Origin: Heterohyrax brucei
Lineage: Eukaryota > Chordata > Mammalia > Hyracoidea > Procaviidae
Reading direction: 5' to 3'
Assembly: GCA_028571685.1 (NCBI GenBank)
Contig: CM053162.1
Coordinates: forward strand, 66,204,351-66,268,350
DNA: 64,000 bases
Of this stretch, positions 21,415 through 33,899 are shown in pieces. Below the pieces are notes generated by a model, which worked only from the letters and a program-made list of their open reading frames with translations, was not told the DNA's origin and made no database searches. How positions within the stretch are numbered: position 1 is the stretch's first letter; each line of letters begins with the position of its first letter. Made by a program: the position numbers and the translations under genes.

Positions 21415-22180
21415 TTGAGTATACATGTCACCTATTTCACCCACTTAAAGTGCACAATTTGGTGCTTTTCGGTGTTCTTACAAAGGTGTGAAATCATCAG
21501 CACTATTTTCAGAACATTTTCATCTCCTCACAGTCCCCAAATTCTTCAACAGCTGCTCACTGTCGTCTCCCTCCCCCTAAGCCTTGAAGTCACCATGCAT
21601 TTGCCTAGGCGAGACGCTTTGCATAAATGGAATCATATAATATGTGGTTCCTAGTACTGGACTTCTCTCAGTTCATTGTTTTCAAGGTCCATCCGTGTTG
21701 TGGCATGTATCAGAACACTTGTCACTGCATGGATTCATCCTGTTTTGTTTATTCTTTCTTCAGTTGGTGAACATCTGGGTTGTTTCTACTTCATAACTGT
21801 TGTAAGTACTGCTATTATGAACACAGATATGCCAGTCCTGTGTGCACATATGTTTTCAGTTCTCTCGGGTATATACCTAACAGTACAACTGCTGGATTGT
21901 GTGATAGCTCTGTGGCTTTTTGGGGAACTGTCAAACTGTTTTCCAAAGCATCTGTACAATTTTGGGGGGTAAAAAAATGTCTGAGCGCTTTGGTTTTGCT
22001 ACCTACTTGCTAGTAATTGTTATTTCCCACCCTTTATCTTTGAACTGTGCTAGTGCGTGTGCAAGGGTGTCTCATTTTGCTCTGATTTCCACTGCTCTAA
22101 ATAGCAACGATGTTGAAACATCTGTTCACTTGCTCTTTGGTCATTTTTGTGTCTTTCTGGAAGTATCTGTTCAAACTCAA
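21415..22180 (-). repeat. Old L1 (L1M-type) 3' fragment
   Basis: The text order 'AACATCTGGGTTGTTTCTAC', 'ATATGTTTTCAGTTCTCTCG', 'GGTATATACCTAACAG' and 'AACTGTTTTCCAAAGCATCT' is the classic antisense end of older mammalian L1 elements (end of ORF2 and 3' UTR). 'TCTTTGGTCATTTTTGTGTC' continues it. Open plus-strand frames of up to 111 codons within it are not genes. Confidence 0.8.
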
Positions 22181-22344
22181 AGTGATTCTCATGCCAACCA
22201 GGGGAGGGTTTGGATTATCCAGCAGTTTATATCTAGGGCAGCGGCTGTCATCTGAGAGTGAATATTTTTTTCTTGCTAGTGGACACCTGGCAGTGTCTGA
22301 GGACCGTTTCGATAGTCACAACTAGAGAAGTCCTATTGGTATCT

Positions 22345-22745
22345 GTCTTAGTTCCTAGCATTGCTGTAACAAATATCACAAGTAGATAACTTTGAAGAAC
22401 AGAAAGGTATTTTTTTCTCGGTTCAAAAGACCAGAAGCCACTGGCTATAGAAGATGGCTTTCTCTTTCTCTGTTGACTCTGGGAGAAGATGTTTTTCTCT
22501 CTCAGCTTTGTAGCCCTGGTGTTCCTTGGTTCCTTAGCCATCTTTGCATGGTATCTATCTTTCTCCATTTAGCTTGCTTGTCTCTGTGTCTATGCCACTC
22601 CATGTAACTCTGAAATCTTTAGGTTCAGAATATGCTGTACACTGATGCTGCCTCATAAACATAATAAAGATCTTATTTCCAGATATAATTACATCCATGT
22701 TAGGATCCCAACACATATTTGGGGGAGGGACCCAGTTCAACAGTG
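22345..22745 (-). repeat. MaLR-like LTR, antisense
   Basis: It opens 'GTCTTAGTTCCTAGCATTGC' and continues 'TGTAACAAATATCACAAGTA'; the end 'GGGACCCAGTTCAACAGTG' is the complement of an LTR start. Diverged but collinear with the copies at 20109 and 32796. Confidence 0.65.
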
Positions 22746-23680
22746 TGTGATGCGTAGAGGACAATGAAGCCACGAAACCTAGTTCAATACACAGGACGTT
22801 GTCTCGTAATAAAGCATTACCCAGACTGAAATGTCAGTAGACACTGAGAAACGCCAGTGTAGGGTGACCAACCTTCTTATTTGCCAGGCATTAAGATATT
22901 TCCCAGAATGTAGGACTTCTAGTGCTAGAACTGGGGCCTTCTGGGGGAAATAGGGACAGTTGGCCAACCTACTTTGCAGGACAGGGTGCATATCCAAGGC
23001 CGTCAGGTTTGAATGCTCATGAATGAGAGAGGCCACAGTGTGAAACAGAGGCTGAGGAGCTGGAAAGGCAACTTCTCAGGGACTCTACGGCTTTCACCTC
23101 TGTGAGTTTCCGGGTACTTCCTGCCCATCAGGGCCCCTGAAACTCTGAGCTTCCGTGCTGGTTTCTGTCTCTCCATCTTTATGCATGTGAGCAGGCCCAA
23201 GCTGTGAGTGGTTACTGACTGCAAAAACAGGATGACTGCTGCCCAGCATCTCAAGTTTATTGCTACCATTACCTTCTAGTTCTTTCTTTACAAAGGGGTC
23301 TGACAATAGGAACACTACAGCGCGGAACAGGCTGGGTGGAGTCCAGGGACAAAGGCCTAAAAATCATCATCACAGCTCCTCTAGTTGGTGAATGGTGGGA
23401 TCACAGATTGTCAGAAGCTGAAAGGGACCCCGGAGAGGGTGTCCAACCCTCTTATTTTATGGACCTGGCGCATAAAAAAAGAGCAGTGGGTTGGATTCAT
23501 TACCATGTGGAGACCATGTGAGACCAATGGCCATTTAACTGTCAAGATAAGAAAAGGGAACAACTGCTTCCTGTTTTAAATCTGAGAAGCCCCACTGAGG
23601 AAAGCTCAGTCTTGTACACAGAACAAAGTGTCCCTGACCAAGCTTGGCCAGGTTAACCGGTGACAGATGGTTATTTTTCA
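22746..23680. other. Unique DNA, no gene seen
   Basis: Moderate G+C. Short overlapping frames on both strands carry no recognisable domain. Confidence 0.4.
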
Positions 23681-23684
23681 AAGC

Positions 23685-24025
23685 AGAGATTTTCAAATTG
23701 GAGCACACATCAGAACTACCTGCGGGGCTTTTCCCAGCCCAGTACGGCCCCTGAGGTCTGTGATTAGGTAGGTGAAGGCTGGGGTAAGAAGCCTGGTGGT
23801 ATAGTGGTTAAGGAGGCATGCTGCTAACCAAAAGCTCAGCAGTTCAGATTCACCACTCACACCTTGGAAGCCTGGGGCAGTTCTGTTCCACCCTATTGGG
23901 TTACCTTGAGTCAGAATTGGCTCCAATGCAAGGGTTTGGTTTTCTAGGTCTAGGGTGGAACCCGAGAATTTGTGCTTCTGGCACTTTCCCACCACTACAG
24001 TGCAGTGTTTCAGATGCTAGCCATT
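23685..24025 (+). repeat. MER5-like hAT copy split by an AfroSINE
   Basis: Left part: 'GATTTTCAAATTGGAGCACA', 'CATCAGAACTACCTGCGGGG'. Right part: 'AGGTCTAGGGTGGAACCCGA', 'GAATTTGTGCTTCTGGCACT'. The AfroSINE at 23787-23946 lies between them, so the DNA transposon is the older insertion. Confidence 0.7.
23787..23946 (+). repeat. AfroSINE inside a MER5-like element
   Basis: Head (GCCTGGTGGTATAGTGGTTA), 'GCTGCTAACCAAAAGC', body and tail (AATGCAAGGGTTTGGTTTTC) are present. Confidence 0.88.
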
Positions 24026-24039
24026 CACATGTGTGGTGC

Positions 24040-24345
24040 GGGGGCCTGGGAATTCCTGAGGACTACAGAATGTGAGGCCTCAGCCCAGGTCAGATACATC
24101 AGCAGCCACATTTCGACAGGATTCCCGGGTTGAATCATCTGCACATTCAAGCTGGAGAAGCTCTGATCCCATTGTTTAATCAGAGTCCTTGTGCTGTTGC
24201 TCATCCTCAGAACCACAGCTTATCAACTTGGGCTAGACTTTACAATCTTCTGAGGAGATTTAGAAAATCCTCATACTGCAAACCAATGAAACTCAGAATC
24301 TCGAGCGAGAGGGTCCCAGTGTTTTGAAATCCACAGATAGTTTTA
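24040..24345 (+). repeat. Two further MER5-like fragments
   Basis: 'CCACATTTCGACAGGATTCC', 'CATCTGCACATTCAAGCTGG' (24040-24170), then 'GGGCTAGACTTTACAATCTT' and 'GAAACTCAGAATCTCGAGCG' (24225-24345) show the hAT-MITE pattern. Assignment is by resemblance only. Confidence 0.45.
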
Positions 24346-24619
24346 ACGTGAGAGCCTCTGGCAAAGGTGAGGCTGCAGGGATCAGCATCAGCCAGAGGAA
24401 ACACCAGCCCTGGCTTCTTCCAGTCTGCCGACCTGCTCTACCTGTTGTCTTGTGATTGTCTCCACATTTCCGGTCACTTGCTTTGAACTCTGAGTCCCAC
24501 CATCTGCCTTCTTGCCGTTCAGTGGTCTGTTCTGACTTCCCACCTTATACTATCCTCTTGGTTTTAATGCTGGTGGAAGACATGAGTATGTCTAACATCT
24601 ATGCTTAGTGTCCGTCAGT

Positions 24620-24795
24620 CTCGGGGGTGACTACCTGTGTTAGAAGCACCTGGGGGGCTTTTAAAAAATGCAGTGTCCTGGTCCCAGTCCAGACTCACTG
24701 AACCAGAAGCTTTTTGGAAGGGTTCATAGAGCCGCGCTACTTCTCAAAAAACTCAGACGATTCTGATGCACGTAGAAGGAAACTACCACCCTAAA
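24620..24795 (+). repeat. MER5-like fragment
   Basis: 'AGAAGCACCTGGGGGGCTTT', 'AAAATGCAGTGTCCTGGTCC' and 'GACGATTCTGATGCACGTAG' fit the same hAT family. Confidence 0.55.
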
Positions 24796-25438
24796 CCTTC
24801 TGGTGTGCTCCTTGCCTCGGTTTAGTTGAATTCCTATTGAACTTAAGATCCAGGAAATATTAAGCACAGGAATCAAGAATTGCATGTTAGCGGGTGTGCC
24901 CTCAGCTCACCCTGGAGAGGCTGGCACGGCGGTGTCTGTGTGCCCCAGGCCAAAGCCTAGGCCGTCTCTGATGCTGCTCAACCTCCCTAAGAGGCTGAGT
25001 GTTTCCCCGTAATTCAGCTGCTTGCTGTCTTTGCAGTTACTGAGGAAGTTCAGGTTTGTGGGACAAACAAGCCATGTTATTCGTCTTGTGTTAGGTGGGA
25101 TACGGAGAGGATTAGCAGGGCTCTATCTTTTACAACTGGTTTTTTCCTCTGATGGAGGTAGCTCAGAGAAGGTGGAATTGCCGAGGAATAGACTGGAAGG
25201 TGCTTCAGAGATTTATCTCCTCACATAGCATCTTGAGTGGAGCAGGGTCAGGTTTGGGCTCATTTCTGCAGTGTGGTCTGAGGCTTTGTTGTGAACTGGT
25301 TCCATACTATTGTCCCTGGAGTAGATAAAGTCTTGGAGAAGTCGTAGGACGCAAAACTGGATATCAATGGTATACTCTGTTGCACATAAAATAGGTTGGT
25401 AGTGGACTCTTGCTCAGCATCAGGCATGCGACAACGCT
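24796..25438. other. Unique DNA, no gene seen
   Basis: No recognised element. A 68-codon frame at 25022-25228 has no known motif and no supporting splice or promoter context that I can see. Confidence 0.4.
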
Positions 25439-25439
25439 G

Positions 25440-25650
25440 CGCTGTCTACTGCTGTTAGGTGCCACTGAGTTGATTCCGACTCATAGAGAACCCATGAGTT
25501 AGAGCAGAACTCCCCCCTAGAGTTTTCTAGGCTGTGCTTTCTATGGAAGGAGATCATCGGGTCTTTCTTCCACAGATCTGCTGTTTAAGGTCTAGCCTTT
25601 CAGTTAGAGGGCAAGTACTTAACCATTAGGCCATCAAAGCCCTGGTACTT
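25440..25650 (-). repeat. AfroSINE, long variant, antisense
   Basis: The reversed tail (TAGGTGCCACTGAGTTGATT) is close to the RTE 3' end. An extra middle segment (GAAGGAGATCATCGGGTCTT) marks a long subfamily. The head is complete (CCATTAGGCCATCAAAGCCC). Confidence 0.8.
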
Positions 25651-26190
25651 TTACACCACAATATTGACCAGTGAGAAGTACTAGAGGAATGTAACCTGGA
25701 ATTTATGAGCTAAAGTGAGTGGCTTAATCCTGTGGCTTCTGACCCCCGACTTCCTCCCTCCCTGTACAGCTAACTCACCTTTCAACGTTCTCCCCTGGGC
25801 CAGGTCTGCCCAAACTCAGTCTTCTCCCTACATCTGCATACGCTGACTCAATACCCTGCAATGAGATGGAAAGGACATTTGTTTCTCATCCTGCCTTGTT
25901 TGATGACCTGAATGAACTCCGACTCAGCTGGTTTTCTCTGTTCTACCTTTGAATCTACATTGTGTTGAATTTGGTGTCATCTAGAGCTCAGAACAAAGAC
26001 GTTTTTACTTTCAGTGTTGGTCCTGTGGAATCCCCAGAGTACTCACTCTGCTCTGACAGGGTTAGGGAAAGATGGTGTCTATTGCCACCAAGAAAAGAGT
26101 GGTTAAGCAAGGGAAATTTGACTTCACCATTCAAAACCCTGTTCACTTAGAAATCTATTCGCCTGCCAAGAATACTCTTTCTCTTTCTAT
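25651..26190. other. Unique DNA, no gene seen
   Basis: No recognisable repeat or exon. Frames are short. Confidence 0.4.
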
Positions 26191-26191
26191 G

Positions 26192-27911
26192 TTTTTTTTT
26201 TTAATTATGCTTGAATGAAAATGTACATTCCCATACAAATTTGCATGCCCACCTATATGCAGCTCCCACTGCTCTCCCTACCTGGTGACAGCACACTCTT
26301 CCTCTCTGCTCCATACATGTCTCATCCTCCCAGCAGTCTCCTTTCTCCTCCTCTCCACCCACTCTCCCACCTCCAGTAAGAGGTCAGCAGGACAACATCC
26401 TATAGTTGCATAGAACCGTAAACTGCGCACATGATGTGGTCACTCTGTGTCACCAAGTCCAATCAATTAGTGCCCAAGAGTTGACCTCTATTACAATTTA
26501 TGGACAGGGGCAGCACCAGGGCCAGAGGCCAGGATCCCAGGGGAACCCTGAGGCCCGTGGAACATCAGTTGCAGTCTTTTAATGGAGATCTCAGGATGCA
26601 CCCCTTTTTATTTTTGTGTTGTCAGTGAGACTCAACTTTGTGAGCTCCATCATGGCTATCACTTGTGGTGGCTGGGCACCATTTGGTTCTTCCGGTCACA
26701 AGTCAGTGTGGTCACCCACTCACATGGGTCTCTCTGTCTTCAGCGTTCTCTTTCTTCTATGTCATTTTGGTGCTTGGTGTGCATCTGTTCCTGCTAAGTT
26801 GGGACCATTTGCTGTACCCTCACATGGCAACTTGGCATCTTTGAAGATCCCAGATGCCACTCACCAATGCGGGGTGCAGAAGGCTGTCTTAGCAAAATGC
26901 TAGTTGTGCCAGTTGGCCTCGGTTTCCCCTGAAAGCATGGTCTCTGGCCGCCTCCCCATCTACTCTGTGCTTGTAATATTGGATTAAGATGAGAGGAATA
27001 ATCATGTCATGTTGAAATGCAGTTAATATTGATTTTCTTTCTAATATGTGCTGTCACAGATTTCACCCAACCAAATTTCTATCAAATATGTAATCAATAC
27101 CCTCCTTCCCACCCTCCCGTGCTCTCCACCCCTGCTGCCATCAAAGAGTCTTTTCTTCTATGCATGCGTCTGTTTTTAAGTTTTTATCATAGGGGTCTCA
27201 TACAATATTTGTCCTTTTGTCTGCTTTCACTCAACATAATGTCCTCCAATTGAAACCAGGTGATGACATGTTTCCTAAAATCACTGTTGTTCTTTATCAT
27301 TGCATAGTGTTCCACTGAGTCTATATACCATAGTTTACCTATCCATTCCTCTGGTATTGGGCATCTGGGTTGATTCCATCATTTTGCTGTTGTGAACTGT
27401 ACTGCAATAAACATTCATGTGCAGGTATCAGTTGATGTGAATGGCCTTGATTCTGTAGGATATATTACGAGCAATGGAATTACTGGGTCAAGTGGCATAT
27501 CTATTTCCAGCTTTTTAAGGAAGTGCCAGATTGCTTTCCAAAGAGATTGCACCATTCTACAATCCCACCAACAGTGTAGGAGAGTTCTAATTACTCTCCA
27601 GCCTCTCCAACACTTGTTGTTTTTCATTTTTTGGATCATGGCCAACTTTGTTGGGGTCAGATGGTATCTCATTGTAGCTTTGATTTGAATTTCTTTAATA
27701 GCTAATGATCATGAGCATGTCTGCATGTGTTTTGGGGCTGCCTAGATCTCCTCTTGAGAGAAGTGTCTCTCCATCTCCTTTGCCCAGTGCTTAATTGGAT
27801 GATTTATCTTTTTCTTATTGATATTTTGTAGTACCTTACAGATTATGGAGTTCAGATGTTGGCCTGACGTATAGTTGCCAAATATTTTTTTCCATTCTGT
27901 AGGTGGCCTTT
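26192..27911 (-). mobile_element. 5'-truncated LINE-1, minus strand
   Basis: About 1.7 kb of the 3' end of the same family as the full-length copy. It starts with a T11 tract (poly(A) on the other strand) and carries the long 3' UTR (about 1 kb) and the ORF2 C terminus. The cysteine-rich end is at 27415-27672, where the first knuckle reads CWRGW, so the second cysteine is lost. The 5' truncation lies near 27911 in 'CTGTAGGTGGCCT'. Confidence 0.92.
27415..27672 (-). pseudogene. L1 ORF2 C-terminal fragment
   Basis: 85 codons open, containing 'NNKCWRGWRVIRTLLHCWWD' and 'LEIDMPLDPVIPLL'. This is the C-terminal segment that in L1 ORF2p aids RNA/DNA binding. It is a remnant of the truncated element and the key cysteine is replaced by tryptophan. 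Confidence 0.85.
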
Positions 27912-29076
27912 CTTTAAAAAAAAAAAATTAATCCTGTTTTTAACCTCATTCATTCATTCATACTGTTTATGCATCCTTTATTCCACTGTTTAGTATTTTT
28001 AGTAAAAATTTATTTTCCAGTTACTATGTAATGATAGACTGTTATGTACCAGACACTGTGCTGAATTCTGATGGATGAGATTGGTGTGATTCTTACATTT
28101 AAGCAGTTTAAAAGTGACATTAATTTGGTTTTAGATGCATTGGTTTTCTCTAAAATCTTGTAGTTTTGAAATGGTTTCTTGTCTTTCAAATCATATTGAA
28201 TGTTTTCTGGTTACATAGATAAACATGTCCCAGCATCTAATTTGTATGCAGTCTTTGGTGAGAGATTTTTTTTCTTCCTCTTAAGTATAGAGTGACCTCT
28301 TCTTTGAGACATAAATCACTAGTAATGAGGAAAGAAACAGGGCACAAAAATGCAGGTTTTGTGACATTGGTTCAAACATATCTTAGGGGAGATTTTTAAA
28401 TATAGGCCTGAAATTTCAAAACTACCTTCTTAACAAGCAAAACAGCAAGCAGTGGGAGCATCCATCTGCCTTTCTGCCTCAGGCACGGGGGGCTCCAGCA
28501 GGCTTAACTTTGGAGGCAGGCCTGGGTGTTACATTAGATGTCCTGCTGTAGCTTAAACTCCAGTTCAACACCAGTGCATACTCCAAGTGGAGTGCAGGAG
28601 TGGTTTGATCCTGTCTTGTACCTGTTCCACTTAGTATTCATAAAATAATTTATATTTACTAAGGATGGGTTCCTTTTTCAAACTCAAACAAGGATTCGAA
28701 GGTGTTGTAGATTTGCGAATACTGTGGAAGTGAGAAATGAGTGTGAGGCTGTAGGAAACATTGGGCTGCTGCTGAGGAGAGAGAGCTGTGAACTGGGGGA
28801 TGGAATCCGGCCATTGGAACAGTCTCCTGAAAGCTGGCTCCGTTTCCCTCATGTCACACGCTGGCATCAGCTTCTGTGTGAGCTGCAGCTGAAGCATTTG
28901 CTCCAGTTGCTATGTGAAAACAACCTCAGTAACAAACAGGGACAGGCCAGTTTGCCTTGATCCAGCTTTGGCATTTGTTTTAGCCAATGAGAGTTGGCTG
29001 GAGGCCCGTTTCAATAGTGGTATAATTTTCAGCTGAAGATGAAATTAGCGCAAAGGGAGCTTCTGTTACCAGGCTG
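27912..29076. other. Unique DNA, no gene seen
   Basis: Includes an A12 run at 27917-27928. Small open frames on both strands at 28631-28960 overlap each other and have no recognisable product. Confidence 0.4.
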
Positions 29077-29077
29077 T

Positions 29078-29262
29078 GTTAGTTAGCGTTTGGCTGCTAA
29101 CCAAAATGTTGGCGGTGTGAACGAACCAGCCACAGAGGAAAGATGTGGCACTCTGTGTCCATAGAGATGAATGCCTTGGAAACCTTGTGGGGCAGATCTA
29201 CTCTGCCTTAGAGGGTCATTACGAGTCAGCATCCACTTGACGTCAACAGGTTTTGGGTTTTG
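29078..29262 (+). repeat. AfroSINE, 'GAAAGATGTGGCA' subfamily
   Basis: The extra middle block 'GAGGAAAGATGTGGCACTCT' separates head and body and is shared with the copies at 30246 and 61268. The tail reads 'GTCAACAGGTTTTGGGTTTT'. Confidence 0.82.
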
Positions 29263-30245
29263 CTTAGTAGGGAGTGGACGGAAAGGAGAAGGCCGCCTTT
29301 GGATGAGTTCACAGTTGGCCCCTGATAACACCGAGACAGAGGGTAAGTTTCTCTGATGCTTTTCTGGCAACACCACAGCCTTCCTAAGGGAAAATAAATC
29401 CACAGAGCTGGCAGAAAGTCACTGAAATAAGAATATAGTAGTGGGGAGGACTAGCTGATTTTGAGTCTGAAACTTTCCTAGACTTGACTGTTGTGGTCGC
29501 TCACTGATCAGTGCTTCCAATTTCCTCCCACTGAGGAAAATGCTGTACTTTTCTTTAATGCTCTGTCCAAAAAATGGGTAAGAAAAGTAAATGACAGCAG
29601 AGATAAGGAAAGGCCAAAGCATGTAAACAACATATCACCAAAAGCTAGAAGTAAAATAAAGCAGAGGCAACATAAACCTAGATAATTCCAACTAACATTG
29701 TTCAAATGCCAGCTTCCAACTTGTAGTCCACTCCAGGGGCATTCCAGGACATTTACCTGCTTCTCTACTGATACGTCTTCATGTTGTTGAAGGTTGAAGC
29801 ATTATCCAGTGCGTAAACATGGATTTTGGAATCAGATGTGGGTTGGAATACTCATTCTAGCTATCTAATCTTGAGGAAAGTAGTAGTCTCTTTTGATTCA
29901 CCCTATTCTTAGCCAATAAAAGGTCTTGATAGCAATGCTTGCTGTACATTAGTTGTGGTGGGGCACACTGCTGTTTCCAAGGACTCCATCTGACATGCCA
30001 TTCTATATTTCATGATAGAACCCACCTTTAGAGATTTGGAGCCATTTATTAACAGTAAAGCCTAGCCTATACCACCTGACACAGACATTTGTATCAAAAT
30101 TTAGGGGCTCCTATTGACAATAGCAGTAATATATGGATTATGGACCACCTATTCATTAAGAACATGCACCATCTGTACTTTAGAGGGTCTGCTGTAGTAA
30201 CTTCCTAGTGGGATTTCAAGATTGCTATCTTCTTATGTGCCTTAC
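29263..30245. other. Unique DNA, no gene seen
   Basis: Nothing recognisable. The paired opposite frames at 29491-29705 lack homology that I can name. Confidence 0.4.
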
Positions 30246-30436
30246 ATGGAGTCCCAGTGACACAGTGGGCACTGACTGAAAGATTGGTGGTTCACACTCA
30301 CCAGCCACCCCGTGGGAGAAAGATGTGACAGTCTGCTTCTCTAAATATTGACAGCCCTGGAAAACCTATGTGGCAGTTGTTCTCTGTCCTATAGAGTAAG
30401 AATCAACTTGATGGCAAGAGCCTTGGTTTCTAGCTT
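30246..30436 (+). repeat. AfroSINE, 'GAAAGATGTGGCA' subfamily
   Basis: Head (GGAGTCCCAGTGACACAGTG), middle block (GGGAGAAAGATGTGACAGTC), body and a shortened tail (AATCAACTTGATGGCAAGAG) are present. Confidence 0.85.
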
Positions 30437-30738
30437 TTATGAGTCTTACACCTTTCACCTTTTTGTGGGATCACCTTATTGCAGCCATTGTCTCTCTTAC
30501 CTCATTGCGTTTTTTTCCATAATAGGTGTATGAGGCGGGATAACTTAATCTTTTCCTTTCCTAGAGGGGCAAAACACAGACCTATAGTGACAAAAATGTG
30601 TGTCACTTTGACATTCTGAGCTGGAGAAGCAGTGATACAATGGGATTCTTGGATTGGTCTCCCTTAGTGAAGGAGGCATGCTCTAGATGTGGAAGTGATG
30701 GAGAATTAAATACTGTATGGATTAAATACTGTATAGAT

Positions 30739-30907
30739 TATATGGAAATCCTGGTGGAGTACTGGTTAAGTGCTACAGCTCCTATCTAAATGTTTGGCAG
30801 TTCAAATCCACCAGAAACTCTTTGGAAACTCTATGGAGCAGTTCTACTCTGTCCTACGGGTCACTATGAGTCAAAATCAACTCAATGGCAGTGGGTTTGG
30901 TTTTGTA
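30739..30907 (+). repeat. AfroSINE, common form
   Basis: Nearly full length, ending in 'CTCAATGGCAGTGGGTTTGG' and TTTTG. Confidence 0.9.
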
Positions 30908-32035
30908 GATTGCATCGCTTGCTGTTCACTGTGTGTTGCACTTTCACTCTCTGTCCTTTCCCCTGTATGGATCAGATTGTCCTTTTCCCCTGTATTGTAA
31001 GTAGGAGCTAGCGTGTGACTTAACTGGCCACTGTTACTTGGAAAAAGCAATGTGTGTCATGTCTCAGCAAAACAAATCCGCAGTTTGTCACGTCTCTTTT
31101 CCCTCTGTATTGTTCCTGATAGAAGATGCCCTTTTTCTAGATTCTGGAATGGTGACAATGTGGACAAGGTTTAGAACTACCTTTGCGTTTGTGTGTCGTG
31201 CCATTTTGGTTCTTTTGCTGCCTCAGTGTTCCCTGGATTTTTAAAACCATGAAAATGAATGTCTTATGGTAAAATGATAGATACTTTTGTTGTTGCTTTG
31301 TCTATTGTGCCATTTTTAGGGGGTGGTGATGGTGGTTGGTTTTTGAAGGTGTTATCTTCAACTTAAACTAATAGCTAATTCTGCTTCCTCTTAAAGTCTG
31401 GCCCTGCTAGGTATAATAACATTTTCTCGTGTCAGAATGTCCTGGTTTTCTCCAGCTAAAGTTACCTACCCTAGAGAAATAAAAGCTTGTAAATAATTGG
31501 ACTATGATAAGAAAAGCTGATATGAGATATATATATATATATATATATATTTTCTTCTTTTGTTTGTCCCCCTGGGTCATTGAAGCAGGAATGTCTGGAC
31601 ACCCTAACTGAGTTATTGCCCTTTCAGCATAGTTTAAATCATCATCACTCAGAGAGGCAGAAAGCATGACTTACAGGATGAAGACGTGGGCTAATAATGT
31701 CCCAGCCCGAGCATCTGGAATTTTTGCCTCCCTCAAGCTCTGTCATTTGACCTCCTCATCCTTCTGTTTTCTTTTATTAGTATTAGAGCAAAACCAGATT
31801 GTCTTCTTCTCATATTTGTGTTTGAGAAAAATGGTTTAAAACCAAACAAATAATGGTTGAAAGCCTTTAATATCAACATTCTTAAAGATATTAAATAATA
31901 ATGGGCAGAAACAGAGAATAATCGGCTTTCTCAACAGATACTAGGTATATGCTTAAGGCACACAAATATGATTATAAGATGTTCGTTTTAATACTAGTTT
32001 TGATGAACTTTAGTATATACTTGATTTTTCACTTC
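30908..32035. other. Unique DNA with (AT)12
   Basis: No gene recognised. A perfect (AT)12 tract lies at 31527-31550. Confidence 0.5.
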
Positions 32036-32039
32036 ACTT

Positions 32040-32084
32040 GTTAGATGCCATTGAGTTCATTGTGACTCATAGCAACCCCACGTT
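32040..32084 (-). repeat. RTE/AfroSINE 3' micro-fragment
   Basis: 'GTTAGATGCCATTGAGTTCA', then 'TTGTGACTCATAGCAACCCC', is only the reversed terminus. 'TTAGATGCC' matches the RTE ending (compare 52150) better than the SINE ending. Confidence 0.75.
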
Positions 32085-32464
32085 CATTTTACTAATCCAG
32101 TTTTATTATTGGAATATTGTTTAACTATTTTCTTCAGGTCCTCTTTGAGGATACAAAACCACATTGATCCTTGAAGTTTTACTGGAAAACCATTGTTCAG
32201 TGAAGTCTGTATATTTTCGACTGCGCAAAATCACACCTTCAGAGTTCCCTCATGTCCTCTAGTTTTGCAGTGGCAGTTTCACCACAGTGCACCTTTTATT
32301 ATTCTGTTGAACTTGGAGTCCTTAGTTTCATTACAGAGCGAATTATGATTTTGATGACTTCAGTGGGAAAGACCCAGGGTGTCTATCTAAATGAAATTTT
32401 TCAGAAGTTATTATACTATAATGAGGATAATTGATAGTATTCTTTGGCTACAGACTCATATCAC

Positions 32465-32625
32465 ATCTCACCTGTTTGAAACTTTACGCATGTTATCGCA
32501 CTTAAATTCCATAAGAAACTCTTGAGTTAAATATGTTGTTATCCCCATTTTTCAGATGAAGAAACTGAGGTTTAGAGACTTGCTTGGCAAGGGTCACAGT
32601 TTTAGAAAGCGAGAAACATGGCTGT
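32465..32625 (-). repeat. MIR element
   Basis: 'ATGTTGTTATCCCCATTTTT', 'CAGATGAAGAAACTGAGGTT' and 'GACTTGCTTGGCAAGGGTCA' are the MIR hallmark in antisense. Confidence 0.85.
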
Positions 32626-32795
32626 CTGGCCACATTTCAGATTAAAAAATGTCCATAATCTAGATTGGTTTTTTGCTTGAAATACTGAAAAACACATACC
32701 TTCTCCCTTTTTTTCAACTACTTTGATGGTATAGACAATGAGACATTCTTTGCTGTCTTAAAAGGACACTTTGAAGAATCCACTAGTTTTCTCAT

Positions 32796-33290
32796 TATCT
32801 TAGTTATCTCGCGCTGCTGTAATAGAAATACCACAAGGGGATGGCTTTAACAAACAGATTTATTTGCTTACAGTTTAGGAGGCTAGAAGTCCAAATTCAG
32901 GGTGCCAGCTCCAGGGGAAGGCTCTCTCTCTGCTGTTATGGGGAAGATCCTTGTCATCAATCTTCCCTAAATCTGAGAGCTTTTCAGCACAGCAATCCTG
33001 GGTTCAAAAGACATGTTTACTCCCAGCTGCTTTTTGTTGGTATGAAGTCTCTCTGTCTCTCTGATTGCTTCTCTCTTTTACATCTTGAAGGAGATTAACT
33101 TACAACGCAACCTAGTCTTTTAGACTGCCTCGTTAATGTAGCTGCCTCTAATCCATCCTCATTAACAATACAGAGGTAAGGTTTATAATACACAGGAAAA
33201 TCACACCAGATGACAAAATGGTAGACTGTCACAGAATACTGAGGATCATGGCCTAGCCAAGTGGACCCACATCACTGGGGACACTTTTCA
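32796..33290 (-). repeat. MaLR-like LTR, antisense
   Basis: It opens 'ATCTTAGTTATCTCGCGCTG', with 'AACAAACAGATTTATTTGCT', 'AGGAGGCTAGAAGTCCAAAT' and, at the far end, 'GATCATGGCCTAGCCAAGTG', the complement of the LTR 5' block. Confidence 0.78.
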
Positions 33291-33756
33291 GTCTATGACA
33301 TTCATCTTCAGAGTTTTCTGTGTATAAGAAAAATAAACAAAGAGTGTCGGAGGGGGCTAAATGAAGACAGCTTGAAATATACTCTTGAGCTTGGAAGAAA
33401 TATTGTAGAGGTTGTTTCTCAGGGTCAGTCCTTGTCCCAGTCTTCCAAAGCCCTCTGAAGCTATTTAAAGGAAGCAGGTTGCCCTCCACAAGTGGTCTTG
33501 CTTCCCTCTTGGACCTAGGAGAGGGCAGATCTCTTATTTATTCACACTCCACTAACAGTCTTGGAGATAGTCTTTGTCACCAACATTCATAAGAATTCGT
33601 GTGGAGTTTCTTGAGTGGATGGTCCTTCCTGTGGATGTATTACTATGGGGCTGTCTTAGAAACAGGTCTATTGGGTATCTGTGTTTATCAGTACCCCTCA
33701 TAACTGGACTTGCCGTGAGGGGGGTTGTTCTGTATCTTGCTTGTATCTGCTTTATA

Positions 33757-33899
33757 CAAAGCAAAGCCAAATCCACGTTGATTCAGATGCATAGAGACCC
33801 TAGAGGTCAGACAGAACTGCTCCATAGTTTCCAAGCATCACCCGGTAGATTGGAACTGCCAACTTTTTCTTTAATTGCTATACCACTATGGCTTCCATA
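33757..33899 (-). repeat. AfroSINE, antisense
   Basis: 'GATTCAGATGCATAGAGACC', 'AGAACTGCTCCATAGTTTCC' and the decayed head (CTATACCACTATGGCTTCC). Confidence 0.83.

Noticed and set aside
21373-22325. Cluster of overlapping plus-strand frames of 71-111 codons
   Set aside because: Antisense to an old L1 fragment and unique flank; no coding motif.
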